In this document: positions 19,943-29,647 of the stretch, piece by piece
How positions within the stretch are numbered: position 1 is the first letter of the stretch
Layout: each line of letters starts with the position of its first letter
Assembly (NCBI GenBank): GCA_016934175.1
Contig: JAFGTI010000066.1
Location: 1-39,307, forward strand
Reading direction: 5' to 3'
Origin: Acholeplasmataceae bacterium
GTDB lineage: Bacteria > Bacillota_I > Bacilli_A > Acholeplasmatales > Acholeplasmataceae
DNA length: 39,307 nt
Notes under the pieces: model-generated
What the model was told of the DNA's origin: nothing
Database searches by the model: none
The model's input: only the letters and a program-made list of their open reading frames with translations
Program-made: the position numbers and the translations under genes

Positions 19943-21298
19943 ATGAAAAAATTATTTGGTTTTATTGCATTAATTTTAATAAGTCTTACACTTGTTGGAT
20001 GTAGTCTAACACAAACAACAACTCATACAATATCTGAAGTTATAGATGCTGTTGAAATTTTGTATGCTGAGGGGGACAACGCAAACTCAGTTACGCAAAA
20101 TTTTAGCTTACCACAATTTTCCAATTTAGAAGAATCAGCTGAATTTTCATGGGAAAGTGATAATTCCAGTGTCGTTAATATTTTTGGCATAGTCAATAGA
20201 CAGCAAATTGATACCAGTGTTCAATTAACACTTAATGTCAAAATTGGTACAATTAGTGATCAAAAAATATTTAATATTATAGTAGTTGGGTTAGATGGTA
20301 ATTACAGCGTTTCTTTCTATGATAATGATATTTTAATTTCGATTGTAATATTAGATGATCAAGAATTGATTGCATCCATCGATGATCCTGTAAAGATTGA
20401 ATATACCTTTTTAGGATGGGCAACATCACCCATTAGCGATACTTACTTTACGTTTAATCAACCGATATCTGAAAACATAATTTTATATGCACAATGGGAA
20501 TATTCGAACATTTACACATATGAAGGATATTATGAAGGTGCTGATGGACTTACAGAAACAACTTTAGTATCATTTTTAAGAACTTTAGTTAATCAAGGAT
20601 TCACAAGAATATCATATGGAGAAGTAAGATATAAACTGGATGAAACCGATAAGGATCCAAACAACTCTAATAATATTCTCACTATATATGATAGACGATC
20701 CATATCCAATGTTTGGGATGCAGGAGCTACATGGAATAGGGAACATGTATGGCCAAATTCAAGACTTGGAGTACCAAGTGTTAGTAATTCAACTATTGGT
20801 ATAGGAAGCGATTTACATAACTTGCGTGCATCATTGACTTCAACAAATAGTTCAAGGTCTAATAAAGTTTACGATGCAGTTACAAATTCTGATACATATT
20901 TTCCTGGGGATGATGATAAAGGTGATGTTGCTAGAATTATATTTTATATGTACGTAGCATATGCCGATATGAGATTAACTGATAATATTCTTCCTGTGAG
21001 TTCTGAATACAATTATTTACCTGAAGGAAGAGAGATGGGAAGACTTTCATTACTTCTTCAATGGAATATTGATGATCCCGTAGATAGTTTTGAACAAAAT
21101 AGAAACGAAGTCATTTATAGTATTCAACATAATAGAAATCCATTTATTGATCATCCAGAATTTGCAACTAAAATATGGGGAACTATACCAACAAGGCAAA
21201 ATGAATCAGCATTCTTAGGTATTCATAAAACTACTTCACTTTGGATTGATAGTTTTATGCCTAGCGAAAATGTTATTAATGCAAACTATATATGCTAA
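19943..21298 (+). CDS. Secreted lipoprotein endonuclease I (EndA/NucM-like) with Ig-like and InlB-type repeat regions
   Basis: Lipobox LTLVGC; Ig-like segment; YTFLGWATSP...ITLYAQW-type (InlB/Flg_new) repeat; catalytic-type WNREHVWPNSRLG and GSDLHNLRA. Confidence 0.88.
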   Translation: MKKLFGFIALILISLTLVGCSLTQTTTHTISEVIDAVEILYAEGDNANSVTQNFSLPQFSNLEESAEFSWESDNSSVVNIFGIVNRQQIDTSVQLTLNVKIGTISDQKIFNIIVVGLDGNYSVSFYDNDILISIVILDDQELIASIDDPVKIEYTFLGWATSPISDTYFTFNQPISENIILYAQWEYSNIYTYEGYYEGADGLTETTLVSFLRTLVNQGFTRISYGEVRYKLDETDKDPNNSNNILTIYDRRSISNVWDAGATWNREHVWPNSRLGVPSVSNSTIGIGSDLHNLRASLTSTNSSRSNKVYDAVTNSDTYFPGDDDKGDVARIIFYMYVAYADMRLTDNILPVSSEYNYLPEGREMGRLSLLLQWNIDDPVDSFEQNRNEVIYSIQHNRNPFIDHPEFATKIWGTIPTRQNESAFLGIHKTTSLWIDSFMPSENVINANYIC

Positions 21299-21299
21299 A

Positions 21300-21322
21300 A
21301 GAAGGCTTCGGCCTTTTTATTT
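21300..21322 (+). terminator. Rho-independent terminator with TTCG loop
   Basis: AAAAGAAGGC-TTCG-GCCTTTTTATTTT. Confidence 0.85.
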
Positions 21323-21500
21323 TAACTTAACTCAAAAACAGTTATAAATTAATACTTCTTAAAACCAATGTTAAAGTTGATATAAAAAAAGAACAACAGA
21401 TTCTTTGTGTATTTTAGTATATAATGGATTAAATATTCAATTATTGATGGTAAAATGGAGAAGAATAAATCATTTCAAGTAAAGTAAAGGAGAATAAAAT

Positions 21501-22214
21501 ATGCTAGAAATCAAAGAAGTATCAAAGAGTTATGATGGCATCAAGCAGGCATGTGATAATATCACGCTAACCATTGAAAAAGGGGATTTATTTGGATTCA
21601 TTGGTCACAATGGGGCAGGAAAAACAACATTACTCAAATCAATTGCCGGAATTATTAGTTTTGAATCTGGAGATATTTCTCTAGATGGCTTTTCAATTAA
21701 AAAAGAGCCCATTGAAGTAAAAAAACGTATTGCCTATATTCCGGATAATCCTGATATTTATGAAGCTTTAACAGGGTTACAATATTTAGAATTTATATCG
21801 GACGTCTTCAAGTTAGATAACATAGATCGTGCGAGAGAAATCGATAAATATGCAACACTATTTGAAATTAGTGATGTTTTAAATAATCCAATTTCTTCAT
21901 ATTCACATGGGATGAAACAAAAAATAGTAATCATCAGTGCTTTAATTCACAAACCACAATTATTATTATTGGATGAACCATTTGTGGGACTCGATCCAAA
22001 AGCAAGTTTTTTACTAAAAGAAGTTTTTCAAGAAATGTGTAAACAAGGGATATCTATTTTCTTTTCGACACATGTATTAGAAGTCGTAGAAAAATTATGT
22101 AATAAAGTAGCTATTATTAAGCAAGGTAAGATTATTGCGCAAGGCAATACTCAAGATATTATCATGAATAAATCGCTTGAAAATATATTTATGGAAATAG
22201 CAAGTGAATCATAA
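21501..22214 (+). CDS. ABC transporter ATP-binding protein
   Basis: Walker A GHNGAGKTT, signature SYSHGMKQK, Walker B LLLLDEPFVGLDP. Confidence 0.95.
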   Translation: MLEIKEVSKSYDGIKQACDNITLTIEKGDLFGFIGHNGAGKTTLLKSIAGIISFESGDISLDGFSIKKEPIEVKKRIAYIPDNPDIYEALTGLQYLEFISDVFKLDNIDRAREIDKYATLFEISDVLNNPISSYSHGMKQKIVIISALIHKPQLLLLDEPFVGLDPKASFLLKEVFQEMCKQGISIFFSTHVLEVVEKLCNKVAIIKQGKIIAQGNTQDIIMNKSLENIFMEIASES

Positions 22215-23815
22215 TGTATAAGCAATTAACAAAGTTACTTTTAAAACAAAATTTTTCATTAAAACGACTTTTAGGATTTGATATAAAAAAATCAAAAATC
22301 AAAGGTATTTTGATTGGATTAGCAATCATCTATGCTGTTGTAGCTTTTTTTGGTGCTTTTGGCTTTTTATTTTTTAATCTTGGTGAATTTCTTAATGATT
22401 TAGGTCAAACAGAGTTGCTGTTAAGTTTTTTAACTGTTTATTCTATTGGAATATCAATCATTATTGTTTTATTGCGTGCAAGTGGATATTTGTTTTATTA
22501 TAAGGATTATGATATACTCGCACCTCTTCCAATTCACTCAAGAACAATACTACTATCTAAATTATCAGTAATGTTAATCATGCTTTATTTTTCTTCACTG
22601 ATTTTCACTCTCCCAATAGCATTTTCATATTTTTATTGGTCAGGATTTAATATTATTGGATTTGTTTTCTATTTTATTGGATTTATTTTCTTGCCACTTA
22701 TACCTGTAATTGTTATGTCATTTATATCTTTACTCATTGCGATGGCAACAGCAAGTTTTAGACATAATAAATTATTGAGTATTATTATATTATTTGCTGC
22801 AACTATTGGGCTATTGGTTGGATCTTTTTCAGTCAATGAAGTTGATGTTAATCCATTAACAGGTCAAATCAATTTATTTTCTGGGATTAGTAATGCTTAT
22901 CCACCTTTTGAGTGGTTTATCCAAGCAGTGCATCAACAAAGCATTGGGAATCTTCTATTACTTGTCGGCACACATGGATTAGCTTTGTTTTTGTTCATTA
23001 TTCTATTACAAGGATTGGTTCAAAAAACGAATCAAAAAGGTGTTCGTTCAAACATTAGAAAAAACAACAAAACCATTAAATATCAAGAAAAACCAGTAAT
23101 ACAAACGCTGATTCAAAAAGAATTCAAAAAATATTTTAGTTCTATATTGTATGCGGTAAATTCAGGAATAGGTCCAGTGATGATGATTGTATTATCGGTA
23201 GCAAGCCTATTTTATAGGAGTCAAATAGAGACTATTCTCGTACAAATGTCTGGTGTAAACATGGACATTGAGATCTTAGTTTTAGCATTTATTAGCTTTT
23301 GCATATCCATGACTTATACACCAGCAATCAGTTTGTCTTTAGAAGGTAAAAACTTCTGGATTATTAAAAGTCTCCCAATTAAAGCAGAAACCGTTGTGTT
23401 TTCAAAGATTGCCTTTAATTTGGTTTTGTGTGTTCCAATAGCAATTGTCAGTATCTTGATGTTTGGAGTATCCATCGGATTTTCAGCAATCAGTCAGTTA
23501 ATTTTAATTGCTTTGGCTATTGTTTTTGCAGTACTTATTTCAACATTCAATGCGATTGTTAATCTATATGTTCCCAAGTTTGATTATGTGAATGAACAAG
23601 AAGTAGTAAAACAAAGTGCTGGAGCACTTTTAGGGATATTTGGAGGATTTACATTAATTGCAATTAATGGAATTTTCTATTATTTTATGATGGATGTTGC
23701 ATCATTTACAATAATTACGTCGTTAATGATATTGCTTAATTTAGTTATGGCAACCCCACTCGTATATTTTGTAAAAACAAAAGCGTCTGTGTTATTTTCT
23801 AAAATGAAAGCATAA
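22214..23815 (+). CDS. ABC transporter permease (ABC-2-like exporter)
   Basis: 533 aa, multiple hydrophobic TM segments, translationally coupled to the ATPase. Confidence 0.85.
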   Translation: MYKQLTKLLLKQNFSLKRLLGFDIKKSKIKGILIGLAIIYAVVAFFGAFGFLFFNLGEFLNDLGQTELLLSFLTVYSIGISIIIVLLRASGYLFYYKDYDILAPLPIHSRTILLSKLSVMLIMLYFSSLIFTLPIAFSYFYWSGFNIIGFVFYFIGFIFLPLIPVIVMSFISLLIAMATASFRHNKLLSIIILFAATIGLLVGSFSVNEVDVNPLTGQINLFSGISNAYPPFEWFIQAVHQQSIGNLLLLVGTHGLALFLFIILLQGLVQKTNQKGVRSNIRKNNKTIKYQEKPVIQTLIQKEFKKYFSSILYAVNSGIGPVMMIVLSVASLFYRSQIETILVQMSGVNMDIEILVLAFISFCISMTYTPAISLSLEGKNFWIIKSLPIKAETVVFSKIAFNLVLCVPIAIVSILMFGVSIGFSAISQLILIALAIVFAVLISTFNAIVNLYVPKFDYVNEQEVVKQSAGALLGIFGGFTLIAINGIFYYFMMDVASFTIITSLMILLNLVMATPLVYFVKTKASVLFSKMKA

Positions 23816-23827
23816 TAACGATTAAAG

Positions 23828-23867
23828 AACAAGAATCGTGTGACTATTCTCACGATTCTTGTTTATG
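23828..23867 (+). terminator. Rho-independent terminator
   Basis: AACAAGAATCGTG-loop-CACGATTCTTGTT perfect 13-bp stem. Confidence 0.85.
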
Positions 23868-23911
23868 ATAAGATAAAAAGTTATAATATAACGAGAGAAA
23901 GAGGTAATAAG

Positions 23912-25606
23912 ATGAAAAAATTTAATGATTATAAGTATGAAAGACCGGACTTAGAACAAGTAAAAAAAGATTTAGAAGAGCAAATTGTATTATTGAGCTC
24001 TGGGAAAGATTTGGCAACTGAGATCAAAGCTATACATAAAGTATTTGAAATCAATGATAAAACCGAATCTTTAAATACTTTAGTATCTATAAGAAACAGT
24101 TTAAATACGACAGATGAATTTTATGAAAAAGAACAAGCTTTTTTTGATGAAAATAACCCAGTTCTACAAGAATATCAGCACAAGTTTTCAGAGAAGCTCT
24201 TAAGTTCTACACATCGATTGGAACTAGAAAGAGAATTTGGTTCATTGATATTTATACGTGCTGAACTTGCACAAAAAACGTTTAAGCCAGAAATTATTCC
24301 CGATATGCAAAAAGAGAATAAACTCTCTACTGAATATGGGAAACTGATTGCTTCGGCAAAAATAGAATTTCAAGGTGGAGTTTATAATCTTAGCCAAATG
24401 GCACCATTTATTCAAGATAAGAATAGAGAAATACGTCACCAAGCTCAATTAGCAGTATCAAAATTTTTCGCTGATAATGAAGCTCAACTGGATAGAATTT
24501 ATGATGATATGGTAAAAGTACGAGATGGAATTGCAAAAAAATTAGGGTACAAAAATTTTACTCAGCTTGGATATGACCGTTTTGGAAGAACAGATTATAG
24601 TCCTGCTGATGTTAAAAACTATCGAGATCAAATTTACGAAGATATTGTTCCATTAGTATCAGAATTGACAAATCGAAAAGCAAAACGTCTAGGTATTAAA
24701 AATCCAAAATCTTATGACTTAGCACTTTCCTTTCTATCTGGAAATCCTACACCAAAAGGTGATCGAAATTGGCAGGTTGAAAGAGCGAAAAAAATGTATG
24801 ATGAAATGTCACCAGAGACTTCCGAATTCTTTAATTTTATGTTAGACCGCGAATTACTTGAATTAGATAGTAAACCGGGTAAGCAAAGTGGAGGATACTG
24901 TACATATATTCCAGAGTATCGTTCCCCATTCATTTTTGCTAATTTCAATGGAACATCACACGATGTTGATGTTTTAACACATGAGGCAGGACATGCTTTT
25001 CAGGTATATCAAAGTCGCGATTTACTCCCTGAGTATCGTTGGCCTACGATGGAAGCAGCCGAAATACACTCAATGAGTATGGAGTTTTTAGCATGGCCAT
25101 GGATTGATCAATTTTTCATAGAAGATACACCAAAATATAAATTTAATCATCTTGCAAGTTCTGTATCTTTTCTACCATATGGTGTACTAGTTGATGAGTT
25201 TCAACATCATATTTACGAGAAGCCAGAATTAACACCTGATGAAAGAAAATCACTATGGAGAACTCTTGAGAAGAAGTATATGCCATTTAAAGATTATGAT
25301 GATGATACATTTTTGGAGAAGGGTACTTTCTGGTTTAGACAAGGTCATATTTTTGAAGTACCATTCTACTATATCGACTATACTTTGGCTCAAGTTTGTG
25401 CTTTCCAATATTGGATTAAACATCAAGAAAACAGGAAAGAAGCACTTGATAGTTATCTAGCATTATGCCGTTTGGGTGGATCTAAGAGTTTCTTAGGATT
25501 ACTAGAATCTGCAAAATTAATGAATCCTTTTGAAAAAGGAACCGTTAAGAAAATAGTCAAACCTATTCGTTCTTACTTGGATAGTATTGATGATTCAAAA
25601 TTATAA
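23912..25606 (+). CDS. M3 family oligoendopeptidase (PepF-like)
   Basis: ATG at 23912 after GAGAGAAAGAGG; zinc motif LTHEAGHAFQ and downstream EAAEIHSMSMEF. Confidence 0.93.
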   Translation: MKKFNDYKYERPDLEQVKKDLEEQIVLLSSGKDLATEIKAIHKVFEINDKTESLNTLVSIRNSLNTTDEFYEKEQAFFDENNPVLQEYQHKFSEKLLSSTHRLELEREFGSLIFIRAELAQKTFKPEIIPDMQKENKLSTEYGKLIASAKIEFQGGVYNLSQMAPFIQDKNREIRHQAQLAVSKFFADNEAQLDRIYDDMVKVRDGIAKKLGYKNFTQLGYDRFGRTDYSPADVKNYRDQIYEDIVPLVSELTNRKAKRLGIKNPKSYDLALSFLSGNPTPKGDRNWQVERAKKMYDEMSPETSEFFNFMLDRELLELDSKPGKQSGGYCTYIPEYRSPFIFANFNGTSHDVDVLTHEAGHAFQVYQSRDLLPEYRWPTMEAAEIHSMSMEFLAWPWIDQFFIEDTPKYKFNHLASSVSFLPYGVLVDEFQHHIYEKPELTPDERKSLWRTLEKKYMPFKDYDDDTFLEKGTFWFRQGHIFEVPFYYIDYTLAQVCAFQYWIKHQENRKEALDSYLALCRLGGSKSFLGLLESAKLMNPFEKGTVKKIVKPIRSYLDSIDDSKL

Positions 25607-25628
25607 AATAAAAATATTATAAAATAAT

Positions 25629-25663
25629 AAAAGCCCTGTTAATCTCTTAACAAGGCTTTTTTC
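25629..25663. terminator. Bidirectional terminator between convergent genes
   Basis: AAAAGCCCTGTTAA-TCTC-TTAACAAGGCTTTTTT with A and T runs on both sides. Confidence 0.85.
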
Positions 25664-25666
25664 TTC

Positions 25667-26518
25667 TTATTTATTTAAGTAAGAATAAATTGAATCTGCA
25701 GCTTGCATTCCATCGTATACGGCTTTTGCAATCTGTAGTTTACCACCGATAATATCGCCTGCGGCAAACAATCCTTCAATATTTGTTTGATAGTTTTCAT
25801 CAACAGAAATATTATTTTTTTCAACAATAACCCCAAGTTGTGAAGCGAAATCTATAGAACTTGGAACGCCTAATGCAATGAAGACGCCATCAACCGGAAC
25901 TTCACCTTGATCAGTTACAATATGAGAAATTTTTTCATCGCCTATGAACCTAATAATCTTAGCAGTGTTCACATCATTTTCAACAGTGCAGGTTAGTTCA
26001 TGACCATGAGTAAATACTGTAACATCTTTTGATACCCTGTTTAGATATTCTAACTCATGTTGCATATATGCTCCACAACCGACGATAGCAAGTTTCTTTC
26101 TACGATAGAAGTAACCATCACATGTTGCACATAGACTAATACCTTTTCCACGGAATTTTTTGAATCCAGGAATATTTAATGTTTGTCTTGTTTTACCCGT
26201 AGCTAATAAAACCGCTTCAGAAGCATACTGATTTGTGGTTGTCGTTACAATAAATCCTTTTTCACCTTGCTTTAGAGAGATCACCGAATCGGTGATTATT
26301 TCTACACCAAGGTTTTTTGCTTGCACGACACCTGATTGAATTAGTTTTCTACCTTCGATTGGCTCAGAGAATCCATAATAATTTTCTACTAAGTCTGAGT
26401 ATCCGTCAAGAGCACCTAAGTCTTTACCTATGACGAGTGGATTAAGTCCTGCTCTTTTTAAATAAAGTGCTGCTGAAACTCCAGCAGGACCATATCCAAT
26501 GATTATGATTTTTTTCAT
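25667..26518 (-). CDS. Thioredoxin reductase-like FAD-dependent oxidoreductase, possibly NADPH-independent (FFTR/DFTR-like)
   Basis: N-terminal GYGPAGVSAALYLKRAG; redox CATCDG; C-term GLFAAGDIIGG; NADPH motif region reads VGCGAYMQHELEYL and TVFTHGHEL. Confidence 0.85.
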   Translation of the reverse strand: MKKIIIIGYGPAGVSAALYLKRAGLNPLVIGKDLGALDGYSDLVENYYGFSEPIEGRKLIQSGVVQAKNLGVEIITDSVISLKQGEKGFIVTTTTNQYASEAVLLATGKTRQTLNIPGFKKFRGKGISLCATCDGYFYRRKKLAIVGCGAYMQHELEYLNRVSKDVTVFTHGHELTCTVENDVNTAKIIRFIGDEKISHIVTDQGEVPVDGVFIALGVPSSIDFASQLGVIVEKNNISVDENYQTNIEGLFAAGDIIGGKLQIAKAVYDGMQAADSIYSYLNK

Positions 26519-26826
26519 ACTTCCAACATTTTTCTTAGTGTAGTTTTAGATTGAACACCAATTGTTGATTGATGAACTTTCCCATTTTTAAATACTACCA
26601 TTGTAGGAATGCTCATAATACCAAATTGATCTGCAATTTCATATTCTGCATCTACATCAAGTTTTCCAATTCTTACTAAACTACCTACTTCTTTATCTAA
26701 ATCTTCTAAAATTGGAGTTACTCTTAAACAAGGACTACACCATGTAGCCCAAAAATCAACTAAAACAGGAACATCGCTTTGTAAAACTTCTTTTTCGAAA
26801 TTTTCTGTTGTTAAATGCAATACCAT
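26515..26826 (-). CDS. trxA: Thioredoxin with CSPC active site
   Basis: VLVDFWATWCSPCLRVTPILEDL; GIMSIPTMVVFKNG; 4-bp ATGA overlap with downstream reductase gene. Confidence 0.93.
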   Translation of the reverse strand: MVLHLTTENFEKEVLQSDVPVLVDFWATWCSPCLRVTPILEDLDKEVGSLVRIGKLDVDAEYEIADQFGIMSIPTMVVFKNGKVHQSTIGVQSKTTLRKMLEV

Positions 26827-27043
26827 TATATTTCCACCTCTATTTTATATTCAAATCTATTATAAAGAATTATTTAGAAAAACGCTAATTATTTACATTT
26901 AAAAGTAACATTTCTTCAAATTATGTGAATGGAAAGAGGAATAATCACTTCACATAGTGAAAACCCTCAAATTCAGTCTTGTTGTCTTTATAATATCTTT
27001 TTATCGTGATATAATGTTAAGGTACGAAATGTAGGTGAATGTC

Positions 27044-27847
27044 ATGATTAAAGTAAGCGATTTAAGCTTTTCTTATAACGGTGTTGATGAAGCATTGAGC
27101 CATGTTAATTTAAAGATATCCAAGGGAAGTTGGGTATCTATTTTAGGACATAATGGGTCTGGTAAATCAACTTTATCGAAATTACTTGTTGGGTTGCTTT
27201 CACCTGGGTCTGGCGAAATATTAATCAATGGATTAATTTTAAATGAAGAAAATATTACTGAAATTCGGAAGAAAATTGGAATAGTTTTTCAAAATCCAGA
27301 CAATCAATTTGTTGGCGTCACAGTAAAACATGATATTGCATTCGGATTAGAAAACCAATGTATTCCACACGATATTATGGTTGATAAAATACATCATTAT
27401 GCCGCTTTAGTTGGCATGAAAGAGTTTTTAAGTAAAGAACCACATCTACTATCCGGTGGACAAAAACAAAGAGTGGCAATCGCTGGAGCACTTGCAATGG
27501 AGCAAGACATCATGATTCTTGATGAAGCCACTTCAATGTTGGATCCAGAAGGAACCCAAGAAATTATTGATTTAATTAAAGTACTTAATAGAGATCTTGA
27601 AAAGACAATTATTACGATTACACATGATCTTTCTTTTGCAGCTCAAAGCGATTATTTGATTGTTTTGAAGGATGGACAAGTTATTTTAGAAGGAACACCT
27701 AAAGAAGTCTTCAATCAAGAAGATCTATTAAAATCGTCTGATTTGGAACTCCCTTTTCAACTTGCCTTATACAATGAAGCTGTTAAAACTGGAAAAATTG
27801 ATCAAAAGATATTGGAGGCGCTATGGGCATTCAATTCAAAGATGTAA
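27044..27847 (+). CDS. ecfA1: Energy-coupling factor transporter ATPase EcfA1
   Basis: GHNGSGKSTLSKLL; VFQNPDNQFVG; LSGGQKQRVAIAGALAM; followed by ecfA2-ecfT. Confidence 0.95.
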   Translation: MIKVSDLSFSYNGVDEALSHVNLKISKGSWVSILGHNGSGKSTLSKLLVGLLSPGSGEILINGLILNEENITEIRKKIGIVFQNPDNQFVGVTVKHDIAFGLENQCIPHDIMVDKIHHYAALVGMKEFLSKEPHLLSGGQKQRVAIAGALAMEQDIMILDEATSMLDPEGTQEIIDLIKVLNRDLEKTIITITHDLSFAAQSDYLIVLKDGQVILEGTPKEVFNQEDLLKSSDLELPFQLALYNEAVKTGKIDQKILEALWAFNSKM

Positions 27848-28671
27848 GTTATGCATATAAAGGCTTAAAAGTTAATTACGATGCAATTAAGCATATTAAT
27901 TTAAATATTAAACCTCAAGGTGAGTTTATTGCGATTGTTGGTCAAACTGGATCAGGAAAATCAACACTTGTACAACACATGAATGCATTATTACTTCCAA
28001 ATAGTGGTAATGTCGTAGTTTTTGGACAAAATTTGCCACCTAAGAAAAAGGAAAAGATTAATTATCTTCGACAAAAAGTTGGTCTTGTTTTTCAGTTTCC
28101 CGAATATCAGCTATTCGAGGAAACTATCTTAAAAGATATTATGTTTGGACCTAAAAACTTTAAAGCAACCCATGATAATGCACTTGAAATGGCTAAAAAA
28201 GCTGCATCTATTGTTGGTATTGATGAATCTTTATATGAACAATCTCCCTTTAGAATTAGTGGAGGACAAATGCGTAGAGTCGCAGTTGCCGGCATTTTAG
28301 CCATGGAATCAGACATCCTTGTTTTAGATGAGCCAACAAGAGGATTGGACCCAAGAGGAAGAAGAGACTTGATGAAGATATTTAAGAATCTTCATGAAAA
28401 AGATGGAAAAACTATTATTTTGATTTCACATGACATGGACTTAGTTTCTGAATATGCCAAAAGAGTTATTGTTTTAGATGACGGAAAATTGGTATTTGAT
28501 GGTACAAAAGAAAATCTTTTTGAACATCCCGACTTTTACTCATTCCATCTAGATTTGCCAACGCCGCTAAAGATTCTTAAGCATCTAGAGCAGGAAGCTG
28601 GAGTTGTTTATCAACCTAAATATGATTTTGATACGCTTTTAAATTATTTGAAGGAGGCGTCTCATGAATAA
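27823..28671 (+). CDS. ecfA2: Energy-coupling factor transporter ATPase EcfA2
   Basis: GQTGSGKSTLVQHMN; VFQFPEYQLFEETI; ISGGQMRRVAVAGILAM. Confidence 0.95.
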   Translation: MGIQFKDVSYAYKGLKVNYDAIKHINLNIKPQGEFIAIVGQTGSGKSTLVQHMNALLLPNSGNVVVFGQNLPPKKKEKINYLRQKVGLVFQFPEYQLFEETILKDIMFGPKNFKATHDNALEMAKKAASIVGIDESLYEQSPFRISGGQMRRVAVAGILAMESDILVLDEPTRGLDPRGRRDLMKIFKNLHEKDGKTIILISHDMDLVSEYAKRVIVLDDGKLVFDGTKENLFEHPDFYSFHLDLPTPLKILKHLEQEAGVVYQPKYDFDTLLNYLKEASHE

Positions 28672-29647
28672 TATTACAATTGGACAATACATTCCTGGAA
28701 GCTCTTGGCTACATAAACTTGATCCTAGAATTAAGTTATTGAGCTTAATTGTTTTACTCGTTGGTACCTTCTTAATTCCCATTTCTGTAGATATTATTCC
28801 ATTAATTACGATGCTATTAATATTTGTTGGCATTATGATTCTTACTGCTTCATCAGGAATACCTATGAGAAAAGTGTTAAATGGTTTAAAACCCATTGTC
28901 TTTCTTTTAACATTCACATTTTTTATTCAACTATTTTATGTAAAAACTGGAACACTTGTTTTTGCTCCAATTCAAATGTATATTTCATTAACTAGTATTA
29001 TTGGTGTTATTTTATGGCTATTATTTTATAATTGGTCAAAAAAATATGTAAAAACTAGAATTCTATATTTCTTTTTTGCAGCTTTTATGGTTTTTTTCAT
29101 TCAAGCGATGATGCCTTATGTCAGTATTACTGCATATACCCTATATGTTTATGATGAAGGATTACTTAGAGCAGGATTTATTTTTGTTCGAATCACCAAT
29201 GTCATCATTATGACTTCTCTATTAACTTTTACGACCATGACAACAGATTTAAACTATGGCATTGAATCCTTATTGAAACCTTTAAAAATAATTAAAGTTC
29301 CTGTTGATGTGATTGCGATGATGCTTTCATTGACACTAAGATATATTCCTACTTTATTAGGAGAAACTGAAAAAATTATGAAAGCACAAGCCTCAAGAGG
29401 TGTTGATTTCAAAGAAAGCAAATTTAAAGAAAAAATTATACAAATTATTTCACTACTCATTCCTGTATTTGTCATCAGTTTTAAACGTGCTGAAGACTTA
29501 GGGAATGCCATGGAAGTTAGAGGATACATCATTGGTGCTAAAAGAACAAGAATTGATGAGTATACAATTGGATTTATTGATATTTTAAGTTTAATCGCTG
29601 CTTTTGTCATTTTAGGATTAATTATTTATTCTAAGGTGATTACATGA
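28664..29647 (+). CDS. ecfT: Energy-coupling factor transporter transmembrane protein EcfT (enlarged)
   Basis: IGQYIPGSSWLHKLDPRIKL; C-terminal KAQASRGVDF and AMEVRGY motifs; 327 aa. Confidence 0.93.
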   Translation: MNNITIGQYIPGSSWLHKLDPRIKLLSLIVLLVGTFLIPISVDIIPLITMLLIFVGIMILTASSGIPMRKVLNGLKPIVFLLTFTFFIQLFYVKTGTLVFAPIQMYISLTSIIGVILWLLFYNWSKKYVKTRILYFFFAAFMVFFIQAMMPYVSITAYTLYVYDEGLLRAGFIFVRITNVIIMTSLLTFTTMTTDLNYGIESLLKPLKIIKVPVDVIAMMLSLTLRYIPTLLGETEKIMKAQASRGVDFKESKFKEKIIQIISLLIPVFVISFKRAEDLGNAMEVRGYIIGAKRTRIDEYTIGFIDILSLIAAFVILGLIIYSKVIT

